A DNA stretch of 64,000 nucleotides, from the NCBI GenBank assembly GCA_015228815.1, contig JADGCV010000003.1, forward strand, positions 52,545-116,544, written 5' to 3'. Position 1 is the first letter of the stretch. Each line of letters opens with the position of its first letter. The position numbers and the translations under genes are program-made. This DNA comes from Magnetococcales bacterium. GTDB taxonomy: Bacteria; Pseudomonadota; Magnetococcia; Magnetococcales; UBA8363. Of the stretch, positions 1 through 9,254 are shown in pieces. The notes under the pieces are model-generated. The model searched no databases, was not told the origin of the DNA, and saw only the letters and a list, made by a program, of their open reading frames with translations.

Positions 1-14
1 GGTGGAGGCGAGGG

Positions 15-242
15 GTGAGGTGGGTTCGTCTCTTGGTGAAATCGGGCTGTCGTGGGAGAAGGGCGATGATTCATGCGCTGTGGTCGGGGGTGCGTAGACT
101 GGTCATTGGGGGGGTGGTGTTATTGTTACTGATGGTTTATGGCGATCGTTATTTACCGGAGGGGATCCGATTTTTACATCGGGTGGATGATCGCGCCTCG
201 GGTTTGGTTTATGATCGGACGCTGGGTGAACCGATCCCTTGA
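15..242 (+). CDS. small single-pass membrane protein, unknown function
   Basis: This is a 75-residue reading frame starting at a GTG that has a GGAGG-like site six bases upstream. An in-frame ATG at 66, with its own purine-rich upstream stretch, is an alternative start. One hydrophobic segment (about residues 31-42, rich in Val and Leu) follows an Arg-rich N-terminus, so an inner-membrane anchor with the N-terminus inside is likely. The last 30 residues are polar and would face the periplasm. It ends 42 bases before recQ. I recognise no family, and the upstream context lies outside the window. It could also be a fortuitous frame. Confidence 0.4.
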   Translation: MRWVRLLVKSGCRGRRAMIHALWSGVRRLVIGGVVLLLLMVYGDRYLPEGIRFLHRVDDRASGLVYDRTLGEPIP

Positions 243-284
243 CCGCGTCGAGCGCATCAAGGTGAAACTGCGGGAGGGGCCTGT

Positions 285-2144
285 TTGACTTTGACGGAAC
301 CAGAGATTTCCGGTGACGATTCCGATCCCGCCATGGCGGTGCTGCGGCGCTATTTCGGCTATGAGCGGTTTCGCGGGTTTCAGCGGGAGATCATCAAGCA
401 TGTGATGCAGGGGGGCGATGCGCTGGTGATCATGCCCACGGGCGGCGGGAAATCGCTTTGTTTCCAGATTCCAGCGCTGCTTCGACCTGGGGTGGGGGTG
501 GTGATTTCCCCATTGATTGCCCTCATGCAGGACCAGGTGGGGGCGTTGCGCCAGAATGGAATCCGGGCGGCGTTCGTCAATTCGAGCCTCAGTGGGGCGG
601 AGGTTTTCGAGGTCGTCAATCAGGTTCGGGGAGGAGAACTGGATCTCCTGTACATGGCCCCGGAACGGATCCTCCTTGAATCTTCTCTCGACCTCCTGGG
701 CCGCATCCCCCTGGCCCTGTTCGCCATCGACGAGGCCCACTGCGTTTCCCAGTGGGGACATGATTTTCGTCCCCATTACCTGGGACTTGACATCCTGGCG
801 GATCGTTTCCCGGGAGTTCCTCGCCTGGCCTTGACGGCTACCGCCGATCCGCCAACCCGTTCCGAGATCCTGGCGCGACTGCGGATGGAAGGGGCGCGCC
901 CGTTCATCGCCCGGTTCGACCGACCCAACATTCGCTATCGGGTCACGGTCAAAAACGATCCCAAGCGGCAATTATTGCGCTTCCTGGAAAAGGAACATCC
1001 CCTCGATGCCGGAATCGTTTATTGTCTTTCCCGGGCCCGGGTCGAGGAGACTGCCGATTGGTTGGTGGATAACGGTTTTCCCGCGCTTCCCTATCATGCG
1101 GGCCTGGACAACGAGGTACGCCGCCGGAACCAGCAGCGGTTCCTTTTCGAAAACGGCACGATCATGGTGGCGACCATCGCCTTTGGCATGGGAATCGACA
1201 AACCCGATGTCCGCTTCGTCGCCCATCTTGATATGCCCAAAAGCCTCGAAGCCTATTATCAGGAAACAGGACGGGCGGGACGCGATGGCCTTCCCGCCAA
1301 CGCCTTTCTGACCTATGGGCTTGAAGATGTCGTCCTGTTGCGGCAATTCATCGAAGGATCCCAGGCGGAGGACCGGATCAAACGAATCGCCCTGCGCAAA
1401 CTGGAGTCGATGATCGGTTACTGTGAAACGGTCCATTGCCGCCGCCGGGTGGTTCTCGGATATTTCGGGGACGACGCTCCGGAAAACTGCAACAATTGTG
1501 ATACCTGCCTTGATCCGGTAGCAACCTGGGATGGACTGGTGGTGGCCCAGAAGGCCTTGTCGTGTGTCTTTCGGACGGGACAGAAGTTTGGCGTATCGCA
1601 TCTGGTCGATGTCCTGACCGGCAAGAAGAACGAAAAGGTGCTGCGGTTCGGTCATGACAAGGTGAGTACCTTCGGTATTGGCAAGGAATTGAACGCCAGT
1701 CAGTGGCGTTCGGTCTTTCGCCAGTTGCTGGCGGGAAAGTATCTTGAAATCGATTTCGAGGGACATGGATCGTTGCGTCTGTGTGAATCGAGCCGTCCTA
1801 TTTTGCGCGGAGCGCAGCCAATCGTATTTCGCAAGGATGTCATTTCGCCAAAACTGGCCGCCAGGGAAAAGGTCAAACCGTTGGAGCGTGAACGTTCGCG
1901 AACGGAAGGGTTTGCCACGGTGCGGCAGGGGGAATTGTTCGAGGCGCTGCGGTCGATGCGCAGTGAACTGGCCAAGGAACAAAACATTCCACCCTACGTC
2001 ATCTTTCATGATGCGACGCTGCGCCAGATCATCGAGGCAATGCCCACGACACTGGAGGAGCTGGGCCGGGTCCAGGGCGTGGGATCGCGAAAGCTGAAAA
2101 ATTATGGCGAGCGCGTGCTGCGTCTCGTGATGGAGCATTTATGA
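285..2144 (+). CDS. recQ: ATP-dependent DNA helicase RecQ
   Basis: This is a 3'-5' superfamily 2 DNA helicase acting in recombination and stalled-fork repair. The 619-residue protein has the full order of domains: a Walker A box (MPTGGGKS, about residues 50-57), a DEAH box (about 149-152) followed by the RecQ signature [13 protein letters not shown], helicase motif VI with [10 protein letters not shown], and a zinc-binding Cys set (YCETVHC and CNNCDTC) in the RQC region. A winged-helix part follows, then a C-terminal HRDC domain ending in [15 protein letters not shown]. Length matches the bacterial family (about 610). The start is a TTG with GGAGG seven bases upstream; an ATG at 333 is a weaker alternative. 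It does not obviously share an operon with the next gene. Confidence 0.96.
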   Translation: MTLTEPEISGDDSDPAMAVLRRYFGYERFRGFQREIIKHVMQGGDALVIMPTGGGKSLCFQIPALLRPGVGVVISPLIALMQDQVGALRQNGIRAAFVNSSLSGAEVFEVVNQVRGGELDLLYMAPERILLESSLDLLGRIPLALFAIDEAHCVSQWGHDFRPHYLGLDILADRFPGVPRLALTATADPPTRSEILARLRMEGARPFIARFDRPNIRYRVTVKNDPKRQLLRFLEKEHPLDAGIVYCLSRARVEETADWLVDNGFPALPYHAGLDNEVRRRNQQRFLFENGTIMVATIAFGMGIDKPDVRFVAHLDMPKSLEAYYQETGRAGRDGLPANAFLTYGLEDVVLLRQFIEGSQAEDRIKRIALRKLESMIGYCETVHCRRRVVLGYFGDDAPENCNNCDTCLDPVATWDGLVVAQKALSCVFRTGQKFGVSHLVDVLTGKKNEKVLRFGHDKVSTFGIGKELNASQWRSVFRQLLAGKYLEIDFEGHGSLRLCESSRPILRGAQPIVFRKDVISPKLAAREKVKPLERERSRTEGFATVRQGELFEALRSMRSELAKEQNIPPYVIFHDATLRQIIEAMPTTLEELGRVQGVGSRKLKNYGERVLRLVMEHL

Positions 2145-2157
2145 TTTTAAGAAAAGG

Positions 2158-3129
2158 ATGAAATTCATGACTGGCGACATCAAGGATTTTGGTCACGGAA
2201 TCACCCGTATCGATACCCATTATATCCGTCCAGGCCTCGCCGGTTCCTGGCTGGTGATCGAGAATGGTCGGGCCGCCCTGATCGAGACGGGTCCCGAACT
2301 GGCCGTCCCGCGAATACTCGATGCCCTTGCCCGAAAGGGAATTTCCAGGGAAAACGTCGAGGCGGTCATGGTGACGCATGTCCACCTCGATCATGCCGGG
2401 GGGGCGGGATTGTTGCTGCAACATCTGCCCAACGCACGTCTCTACGTTCATCCCAAGGGGGCGCGGCATCTGATCGATCCTTCCAGGCTCCTGGCCAGCG
2501 CCAGAACGGTCTATGGCGAGGAACGGTTTTCCATGATCCTTGGCGGATTGACCCCTGCTCCCGCCGCTCGGACAGTGACGCCTGCCGATGGAGAACGTTT
2601 TTTCCTCTCGGGGCGGGAGATGGTGTTCCTGCATACACCTGGACATGCCAACCATCACCTGGTGGTCTGGGATCCGACGAGCCGTGGTATTTTCTCGGGG
2701 GATGCCCTGGGCATTTCCTATCGGGAACTCGATGGACCGGGCGGGCGGTTTCTGTTTCCGGCGACGACTCCGGTGCAACTCGATCCCAGGGCGAATCTGG
2801 AATCGATCGACCGGATGATTGCCTTGAAGCCCGAACGTCTGCACCTGACCCATTTTGATTCCATCCCTTTCGAAGGGTCCCTGATGACGGACCTGAAACA
2901 GCAGTTGCAGGAATACACCGAACGGGCGTGGAGCATTCGTGCCGATCTCTTGCCCGACAAGGAATCCCGATTGCTCGAAGAGATTCGCTCCTTGAGTCGG
3001 GAACGGTTGGAGGCCATCGGTTGTCCCTTGAGCAGGGAACAACAGGCGGATGTCCTGGCGATGGATTGGGAAATCAATGTCCAGGGATTGAACAACTGGC
3101 TTGACCGGGTCGAGGACGACCTTGAATGA
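2158..3129 (+). CDS. MBL-fold metallo-hydrolase
   Basis: This is a metallo-beta-lactamase-fold hydrolase of glyoxalase II/RNase Z-like type, presumably cytoplasmic. The metal-binding HxHxDH motif is clear (THVHLDHAGG, residues 73-82), followed by HTPGHANHH and FSGDALG for the remaining ligands. The early DTG turn common in the fold reads ETG here. The last 120 residues are a helical extension of the kind seen in broad MBL subfamilies. An ATG at 2167 has a better-spaced AAGGA and may be the true start. The stop overlaps the next start (ATGA), so the protein is translationally coupled to the flavoprotein. The substrate cannot be inferred. Confidence 0.88.
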   Translation: MKFMTGDIKDFGHGITRIDTHYIRPGLAGSWLVIENGRAALIETGPELAVPRILDALARKGISRENVEAVMVTHVHLDHAGGAGLLLQHLPNARLYVHPKGARHLIDPSRLLASARTVYGEERFSMILGGLTPAPAARTVTPADGERFFLSGREMVFLHTPGHANHHLVVWDPTSRGIFSGDALGISYRELDGPGGRFLFPATTPVQLDPRANLESIDRMIALKPERLHLTHFDSIPFEGSLMTDLKQQLQEYTERAWSIRADLLPDKESRLLEEIRSLSRERLEAIGCPLSREQQADVLAMDWEINVQGLNNWLDRVEDDLE

Positions 3130-4469
3130 TCGAACTTGTACCCCATTCGCGGGTTGGGATCATCGGTGGCGGACCGGCGGGTTCGATGACTGCCTATTTC
3201 CTCATGGATCTGGCACGGAGAATCGACCTTCGGATCGATGTGGACGTGTTCGAACCCCGGGATTTTACCCAGACCGGACCGCCGGGATGCAACATGTGCG
3301 GTGGGGTGGTCTCGGAATCGCTGGTTCAGAAGTTGGCCATCTCGGGGATTCATCTGCCCAACGATGTCCTGATGGATACCATCGATGCCTATACGTTGCA
3401 TACCGATCATGGCAACGCCCGCATCCGGGCCAACCGCGAGGAAATGCGCATCGCCTGTATCTTTCGCGGCGGCGGTCCCCGAGGGGCGGAACACCAAAAA
3501 CCGCTGCCCTGGCGTGCGTTCGATCATTATCTTCTGGAACTGGCGCGGCAACACGGGGTCAACCATATTTCCGCGCGGGTCAAACAACTGGATTGGGATG
3601 GAGACCGGCCCCGGGTGACCTGGGGTGACGGAGAATGCCGAACCTACGACCTGGTGGTGGGGGCAGTGGGATTGAATGGTTCGGGAATGTCGTTGTTCGA
3701 GGCACTGGGGTTCGGCTACAAACCGCCGCGACATACCCGTGCCTACATTGCCGAACTCTATCTGGGATCGCGGGAGGTGGGACGGCTCCTGGGCAAGTCG
3801 ATGCACATCTTCCTCCTGAATATTCCCCGGCTGAAATTTCTCGCCCTGACCCCCAAGGGTCCCTATGCCACACTGGTGGTCCTGGGCGATGAGATCGACA
3901 AGGAAATGCTCGACCGGATTTTCCAGGCCCCCGAGGTGGCCCGGTGTCTGCCTCCGGGATGGCGGATTCCGGTTCAGACCTGTCATTGTCAGCCGCGGAT
4001 TCACATCGGTCCCCCGCGTCACCCCTTTGCCGACCGGATTGTCCTGGTGGGTGATTGCAGTTCATCGCGCCTTTTCAAGGATGGTATCGGCGCTGCGTAC
4101 AAACTGGCCAAGGCGTGTGCCTATACCGCCGTTGTCCATGGAATTTCACGACAGGCCTTCCAACGGTATTTCGCTCCCGCCTGCCGGGAACTGGATCATG
4201 ACAACTTTCTCGGACGCATCATGTTCGCCCTGGACCGACTCTTGCGTCCCGTGGCCATCATCCAGGATACCCTCCTGGACTGTGTCCGCCAGGAACAGAG
4301 CGATCCGGAAAATCCAAAAAAACTCAGCGGCGCCCTGTGGGATACCTTCACCGGCAGCGCTTCGTATCGTACTATTATTACCAGTGTAATCGATCCTGGG
4401 GTTGTCAGGCGGTTTGTCGTGTCCTTCCTGCGGCGATTGTCGGGACGCGGGGCACGGATGAAGGTGTGA
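3126..4469 (+). CDS. FAD-dependent oxidoreductase, geranylgeranyl-reductase/FixC-like
   Basis: This is a flavoprotein with an N-terminal Rossmann dinucleotide-binding motif (GIIGGGPAGS, residues 11-20) and a CNMCGGVVSESL segment. That segment resembles the Cys-Gly loop of geranylgeranyl-reductase-type enzymes. A second FAD contact reads DRIVLVGDCSSSRLFKDGIG near residue 310. No membrane helix is evident. At 447 residues it is slightly longer than typical FixC-like proteins (about 380-430). It overlaps the MBL hydrolase stop by four bases and is followed 36 bases later by a cyclic-nucleotide-domain protein, so the three probably form one operon. Family and cofactor are clear; the substrate is not. 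Confidence 0.84.
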   Translation: MIELVPHSRVGIIGGGPAGSMTAYFLMDLARRIDLRIDVDVFEPRDFTQTGPPGCNMCGGVVSESLVQKLAISGIHLPNDVLMDTIDAYTLHTDHGNARIRANREEMRIACIFRGGGPRGAEHQKPLPWRAFDHYLLELARQHGVNHISARVKQLDWDGDRPRVTWGDGECRTYDLVVGAVGLNGSGMSLFEALGFGYKPPRHTRAYIAELYLGSREVGRLLGKSMHIFLLNIPRLKFLALTPKGPYATLVVLGDEIDKEMLDRIFQAPEVARCLPPGWRIPVQTCHCQPRIHIGPPRHPFADRIVLVGDCSSSRLFKDGIGAAYKLAKACAYTAVVHGISRQAFQRYFAPACRELDHDNFLGRIMFALDRLLRPVAIIQDTLLDCVRQEQSDPENPKKLSGALWDTFTGSASYRTIITSVIDPGVVRRFVVSFLRRLSGRGARMKV

Positions 4470-4505
4470 CCGGGGGTCGCGACTCCAATCGAAGGTGAAC
4501 GGCGC

Positions 4506-4925
4506 ATGTTGTTCAACAGAAACAAACCTTCTCTGGGCAAGACCTTTCAGAACGGGGAGATCATCGTCAAACAGCACGATCCTCCCGGTTCGATGTTCAT
4601 CATCCTGGAAGGCCGCGTCGAAATATGGGTCGATGACGGCGACAAGGAACCTTTTTTGGTGGCGGTCCTGGAGAAGGATAACGTTTTTGGTGGAATTTCG
4701 CTCTACGATAATTCGCCAAGGATTTCCACCGCTCGTGCTCTCGGACGGGTGCGTCTCCTTTCAGTGGACAAGCGGGGCTTTTTGCAATGGTTGGGGGAAG
4801 ATCCGACCTTTGCTTTGCGGATTCTGCTGAAAATGTCCGAACGGATCCGGACCCTGATCGGGCAATTGGTCTCGTTGCGGCGGGAGGTGCGGGAACTCAG
4901 GCAGAAGGTGGCGAGAATCCGTTGA
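4506..4925 (+). CDS. cyclic nucleotide-binding-domain protein without DNA-binding domain
   Basis: This 139-residue protein is almost entirely one CAP-family beta-roll (residues about 10-115), recognisable from PPGSMFIILEGRVEI and FGGISLYDNSPRISTARAL. It ends in a short basic amphipathic helix rather than a helix-turn-helix, so it is not a transcription factor by itself. In cAMP binders the phosphate-binding cassette begins FGE. Here the Glu that contacts the ribose is Gly, although the Arg of the cassette is present. Nucleotide binding is therefore doubtful. It probably acts as a small regulatory or interaction module for the flavoprotein operon directly upstream. Confidence 0.8.
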   Translation: MLFNRNKPSLGKTFQNGEIIVKQHDPPGSMFIILEGRVEIWVDDGDKEPFLVAVLEKDNVFGGISLYDNSPRISTARALGRVRLLSVDKRGFLQWLGEDPTFALRILLKMSERIRTLIGQLVSLRREVRELRQKVARIR

Positions 4926-5094
4926 GGCTCATGGCACTACCGAAACTTTGACGGTATACTGCGGTTCGCCGGGGACAGGCCCTGGTTTTGTTTTTGTGTT
5001 TTATCGGGATCGATCGTTTTTTTGGGCTGCGGCGTTGCTGCCGTGTCGATGCGTTTTTCTCAATGGGGGATCGGGCAACGAAGGCAGTTGTGAC

Positions 5095-7029
5095 ATGGAA
5101 ACCGAACTTCGCGTCTTGATCGTCGATGACAATCCCGTGGAACGTAAGCTCCTGGCGGGTTTGTTGGGCAAGGTCCGGCCATGGCGGATCGTCACCACCA
5201 CCTGCGCGACGGGGGGAGAGGCAAACTCCTGTGTGCGCGGCCAGTTGCCCGATGTGGCATTCGTCGATTTTCGCCTCCAGGGAGAACTGGGGACCGATCT
5301 GATCCGGGGCCTCAAGGAGGCGGGTTGCCGTTCGGGGATGGTCCTCTTTACCGGTCAGGCGGGGGAGGTGGCGCTTCTTGAAGCGTTGCGCGCCGGGGCC
5401 GATGATTATCTGAGCAAGGATGACCTGAGCATCGAGGCGGTCAGCCGGGTGATCCATAATACCCTGGCCAAGGTCAAGGCGGCCCGGGACCTCGATGCCG
5501 CTCTCCATGAATTGAGCGAGGCGCGGGACAGTCTGGAAATCCGGGTCCGTGAACGGACCATGGAGCTTCAGGCGGAACGGGAAAAGCTGCTTGCCATCAC
5601 CGCGACCGCGCACGATCCGATCATCATGATCGATCACGAAGCCCGGATCACCTTTTGGAACCCCGCCGCCGAACGTATTTTCGGCTATTCCCAGGAGGAA
5701 ATCATGGGCAAGGAGGTGTTTTGCCTGCTTCCCTCCTCGACTTTCAAGCGGGGATTGATGAACACTTTCGCCCAGTTCAGGGAAACGGGAACCGGGGCCC
5801 TGGTGGGAAAGGTGAGCGAGTTCACGGTCAAGAAAAAAGATGGCAAGTGCCTGACCGTTGCCGCGTCCATCGCCCGTTTTCAACATCAGGAGGGGTGGAA
5901 CGCGGTGGTCATCCCGCGGGACATCACCCAGTATCGTCGCAATGAATCGATCCTGCGCCGGGCCAAGGAAGAGGCGGAGCGTTCGACCCGCCTCAAGGAC
6001 CAGTTTGTCTCCCTGGTGGCCCATGACCTGAGGGGGCCATTCACGACCATCCTTGGTTTCCTCGAATTGATGGAAAAGGACAAGGAAAATCCCCTGAGCG
6101 ACAAGCAGAAGGGATTTTTGCGCTGGGTGGTGGACAGTTGCCAGAAAATGTTGCGCATGATCGACGAGTTGCTCAACATCAGCCGTCTGAAGACCGGAAA
6201 GATCACCCTGGAACCCGGATTCATCAACCTTCGCTTTCTGGGCGACAAGGTGTTTGCCAATCTGGGGCCCCTGGCGGCGAAGAAGGGGATTGCCCTGGTC
6301 AACGAGGTCGGCGAAACAACCCGTATTTATGCCGATGCCAACCTGTTGGGCGAAGTGGTACAGAATCTGGTTTCCAATGCCATCAAGTTTTCTTCCCGTG
6401 GCGATACGATCACCTTGTTCAGCCCCGAAAACCAGCCGACCGCGCTGGCAGTCCGGGATACCGGCGTCGGCATCGCCCGCGAGCAGATGAAAAACCTGTT
6501 CAAACTGGAAGAAAAAACTTCCACCATCGGCACCGCGGGAGAATCAGGGACCGGTTTTGGCCTTCCGTTCAGCATGGACATCGTCAAAGCCCATGGGGGT
6601 ACGTTGACGGTCGAATCGACGCTTGGGGAGGGGAGCGTTTTTTGTGTCACCCTGCCCGAGGTGGTCCCGCGAATCCTGGTGGTGGACGACGATCCCGATT
6701 CCAGGGAACTGTTTCGTCATTACCTTCGGAAGGAGGGGGTTCTGCTTGAACTTTCCGACAACGGTCCCGAGGGGTTGGCGATGCTCAACGCCCATCGGTA
6801 TCACCTGGTGATCTGCGACATTCAAATGCCCGGGATGAATGGTTTCGAGTTTCTCGAAAAAATGAATGCCGATCCCAAACTTAAATCGATTCCCGCCATT
6901 TTGATCACCTCCGACGAAAGCATGGCGACGCGGCAACGGGCGTTCCAGATGGGGGCCTACGATTTCATCACCAAGCCGATGGCCTCCCAGGATCTGGTTC
7001 CCAGGTTGCGGCGTTTTCTGGGGGTGTAG
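5095..7029 (+). CDS. hybrid histidine kinase, REC-PAS-HisKA-HATPase-REC
   Basis: This is a cytoplasmic two-component kinase of 644 residues with receiver domains at both ends. The first receiver carries VDDN and VDFRLQ with a Lys in LSKDD. A short coiled coil and a PAS domain (ITATAHDPIIMIDHEARITFWN onward in two parts) follow. The HisKA box is VSLVAHDLRGPF, and the ATPase lobe has QNLVSNAIKFS and DTGVGIA. The C-terminal receiver has VVDDD, ICDIQMPG and a Lys in ITKPM. There is no membrane segment, so the input comes through the PAS domain and the N-terminal receiver. The start at 5095 was chosen over longer frames because it begins the receiver domain and has a GAAGG site. No partner regulator adjoins. 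Confidence 0.92.
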   Translation: METELRVLIVDDNPVERKLLAGLLGKVRPWRIVTTTCATGGEANSCVRGQLPDVAFVDFRLQGELGTDLIRGLKEAGCRSGMVLFTGQAGEVALLEALRAGADDYLSKDDLSIEAVSRVIHNTLAKVKAARDLDAALHELSEARDSLEIRVRERTMELQAEREKLLAITATAHDPIIMIDHEARITFWNPAAERIFGYSQEEIMGKEVFCLLPSSTFKRGLMNTFAQFRETGTGALVGKVSEFTVKKKDGKCLTVAASIARFQHQEGWNAVVIPRDITQYRRNESILRRAKEEAERSTRLKDQFVSLVAHDLRGPFTTILGFLELMEKDKENPLSDKQKGFLRWVVDSCQKMLRMIDELLNISRLKTGKITLEPGFINLRFLGDKVFANLGPLAAKKGIALVNEVGETTRIYADANLLGEVVQNLVSNAIKFSSRGDTITLFSPENQPTALAVRDTGVGIAREQMKNLFKLEEKTSTIGTAGESGTGFGLPFSMDIVKAHGGTLTVESTLGEGSVFCVTLPEVVPRILVVDDDPDSRELFRHYLRKEGVLLELSDNGPEGLAMLNAHRYHLVICDIQMPGMNGFEFLEKMNADPKLKSIPAILITSDESMATRQRAFQMGAYDFITKPMASQDLVPRLRRFLGV

Positions 7030-7111
7030 GGACATGATTGCAAAGTCGGCGCGACGTGCGTGAAGGACTCGAACTGCGAAGAATGGTCACCAAAATGGGC
7101 GGGATGATCCA

Positions 7112-8104
7112 TCAATATTTTTTCGGTTGTCCGAACCCTCCTCCGGTACGACGGTTGATTGGCTTGCGTTTTTTTTCTGGTGGGAGGGGTTCGGTGTCAT
7201 CGACCTCTTCGGAAGCGATGGGGGGGGGGGGGGAGGATTCCGGAAACAGGGCATCCAGGCGTTGCAGGAGGCGTTCGATCTGGTATTCGGGGGCCTTTCG
7301 GGAAATCCTGATCTGACGTACACCGGTGATCGCGGCGATTTCGCCCTCGGTCAGACCCGCTTCGGCCATGGTGGCGATTGCCTCGGAGCGCAGGTCGTCG
7401 AAGGCGATCCGTTTGAGTCTGGCCTTGGCGGTGACCTTCTTGAAGACGCGGTCGAGGGCGTAGGGTTTGCGATCACCGAAACGGCTGGGTTCGCCATAAA
7501 AAATCCATTCGGTCTCCTCGGGGCGGTCTTCCAGGTCCAGGGCGCGTTGAAACAATAGGACCGCGGTCCGGGTGAGGGGAAGTTGCCGTGGGGCGTTGCG
7601 TTGCAGGCGGGGGACATGGCAGATCCGGCGTCTCGGATCGACGGCGTCGCATTTGAGGGCGAGGATTTCTCCTTTGCGCAGGCCTGTCTCCAGGACGATC
7701 CGGACGACGAGTCCGAGAATGGGATTGGTGTAGTGGTCACAGGCCGCCACAAGCCGCAGGCGTTCTCCGGGGGCGAGTCTGGTGGTGCGATCAGGACCCG
7801 GGCCATGTTCTGCCAGGGCGTGGACAGGGTTTCCCTCCAGGGGGAGGTTCCAATGGGCGAGGGCGACCCGGAACAGGTCCCGAAGGAGTTCGGTATCCTT
7901 GGAAACGGTGGTGGGGCTGGCTTCTTTCAGGCGTTGCTCGCGATAGCGGTCGAGGACGAGGGGCGAGACATCGATCAACGGTTGCTCCGGGTCCATGCGG
8001 TCGAGGATGATGCGGGCGAGCCGTACATCCCGATCGTGTCCCTGGGGCGATTTTTTCAGGGAGATTTCCTCGATATATCGATCAAGCGCCTCTTGAAGGG
8101 TCAT
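7112..8104 (-). CDS. degenerate tyrosine recombinase/integrase-family protein
   Basis: The 330-residue protein has the layout of a phage-type tyrosine recombinase: an N-terminal SAM-like core-binding region (residues 1-95) and a C-terminal catalytic fold. The first active-site Arg is present (ETGLRKGEILAL, R143), as is the second (DDLR, R239). Other catalytic positions look changed. The beta-hairpin Lys is Gln/Asn, the His of HxxR is Asp236, and the later His after the second Gly is Val262. No Tyr stands at the usual offset, although Y274 lies three residues further on and could serve. A Pro- and Lys-rich tail follows, encoded across a 14-base homopolymer. No att site or phage gene is nearby. 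It may be a DNA-binding relic or a structural recombinase homologue. Confidence 0.8.
   Translation of the reverse strand: MTLQEALDRYIEEISLKKSPQGHDRDVRLARIILDRMDPEQPLIDVSPLVLDRYREQRLKEASPTTVSKDTELLRDLFRVALAHWNLPLEGNPVHALAEHGPGPDRTTRLAPGERLRLVAACDHYTNPILGLVVRIVLETGLRKGEILALKCDAVDPRRRICHVPRLQRNAPRQLPLTRTAVLLFQRALDLEDRPEETEWIFYGEPSRFGDRKPYALDRVFKKVTAKARLKRIAFDDLRSEAIATMAEAGLTEGEIAAITGVRQIRISRKAPEYQIERLLQRLDALFPESSPPPPIASEEVDDTEPLPPEKKRKPINRRTGGGFGQPKKY
7220..7233. repeat. G14 homopolymer tract
   Basis: Fourteen consecutive G residues on the plus strand lie within the recombinase-like gene. Read on the minus strand they encode Pro residues 292-295 in its C-terminal tail. A homopolymer of this length is prone to slipped-strand mispairing. 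A one-base change would alter only the last 35 or so residues, so a phase-variable tail is possible. Assembly error in the tract is the main alternative. Confidence 0.85.
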
Positions 8105-8303
8105 GTTGGGCCATCGCTGGAGGAACGGGAACGTGTTGACGAGGAAAAAGTTGTTCCATGGATTTCCTGGGGGGCATGCGTGACTTTTTCCCGAGGTGGA
8201 GCGTGTTTGTTTTCCTTCCCACTAGATAGCTCATGAGGGGGGGGCGGTACAATCGAAATCGATCCATGCGGCGCTTCCGGGGGAGCGGACAAGGGACCAG
8301 GAA

Positions 8304-9095
8304 ATGAAGGCGATCAAACGTCGTTTTTTTTCACGAATGGGATTTTCTTTCATGGACGGGTCGGAAGAACCCGATCGGACGGGATGGTTCTTCGATTGGC
8401 CGCCGGTGGGGGGCAGGGGGTCGTGTTCCGGCTTCACCCTGTTGGAAATGGCCATGGTCTTGTTGATTCTCGGATTGTTGCTGGGTGGCATGCTCGGGCC
8501 TCTGTCCCAGCGTCAGGAGGTCAACCGGCGTCAGGAGGGAGAGGCGTTGTTGCGCGAGGTCCATGATACCCTGATGGGATTCGTCATGACGCATGGTTAT
8601 TTTCCTTGTCCCGATGGGGATGGCGATGGTCGGGAGGATCGCAAGGACATGGGCTGCGACGGGTCGATGGTGATTGCGGGGGATGTTTTTCTCGGTCAAC
8701 TGCCGCATGTGACCCTCGGGGTGGGCCGTATGGATCCCTGGAACAACCGTTTGCGGTATGCGGTCGATGCGGCGTTCGTCGATGGCGGTACCAGCCCACT
8801 GCCCCCTTTTTCCGGCAAGGATCGGGGACGCATCGCGGTGACGAACGGCATCGATCAGACTCCGGTGGTTGTGGTCAGTCATGGTGGCAATGGCCTGGGG
8901 GCCGTGAATGCCGTCAATCTTCTCCAGGGGCCGGCAACAAGCCTTTCGGAACGGGAAAACAGCGATCGTGACGCCCGGTTTGTCCTCGATGAGTATCGGG
9001 AAGACCCGGAGCATGCGTTTGACGACCTGTTGACCTGGATTTCTCCCAACCTGCTTGCCCTGCGCATGACCCAGGTCGGAAAACCCTTGCGATGA
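8304..9095 (+). CDS. pseudopilin-like protein with class III prepilin signal
   Basis: This 263-residue protein carries the type IV prepilin/type II secretion pseudopilin signature. A Gly-Phe cleavage site (G43/F44) is followed by FTLLEMAMVLLILGLLLGG, with Glu at position +5. The rest is a globular extracytoplasmic domain with Asp-rich turns (DGDGDGRED) that could bind calcium. The leader before the cleavage site is unusually long (43 residues). A GTG 21 bases before the cleavage codon would give a conventional short leader but lacks a good ribosome site; the ATG at 8304 has CCAGGAA. No other secretion or pilus gene is adjacent, so the assembly machine must be encoded elsewhere. Confidence 0.8.
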   Translation: MKAIKRRFFSRMGFSFMDGSEEPDRTGWFFDWPPVGGRGSCSGFTLLEMAMVLLILGLLLGGMLGPLSQRQEVNRRQEGEALLREVHDTLMGFVMTHGYFPCPDGDGDGREDRKDMGCDGSMVIAGDVFLGQLPHVTLGVGRMDPWNNRLRYAVDAAFVDGGTSPLPPFSGKDRGRIAVTNGIDQTPVVVVSHGGNGLGAVNAVNLLQGPATSLSERENSDRDARFVLDEYREDPEHAFDDLLTWISPNLLALRMTQVGKPLR

Positions 9096-9167
9096 GCAGG
9101 GAAGGTCGAATCTTTGTCTCGATAATGACAAAGACCTTGGTTTGTCATGAATAATTGATTCATACCG

Positions 9168-9196
9168 TTGTGAGCGGCGGCAATCGCGGGTATAGT
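9168..9196 (+). promoter_or_regulatory. sigma70-type promoter of gltBD
   Basis: TTGTGA and TATAGT are separated by exactly 17 bases, placing the transcription start near 9203, about 50 bases before the gltB ATG at 9255. This argues against the longer upstream gltB reading frame, whose first codon would overlap the -10 box. Confidence 0.6.
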
Positions 9197-9254
9197 GCGC
9201 GGTTGTGATTCGCAAGCAATGTTTCCATCTTTCCAATCAAGCAGGGACGGCAGA

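Noticed and set aside
174..971. Long minus-strand open frame opposite recQ
   Set aside because: It is antisense to a gene with complete helicase motifs; the translation is Pro/Arg/Gln-rich with no motif. Such frames recur opposite most GC-rich genes here.
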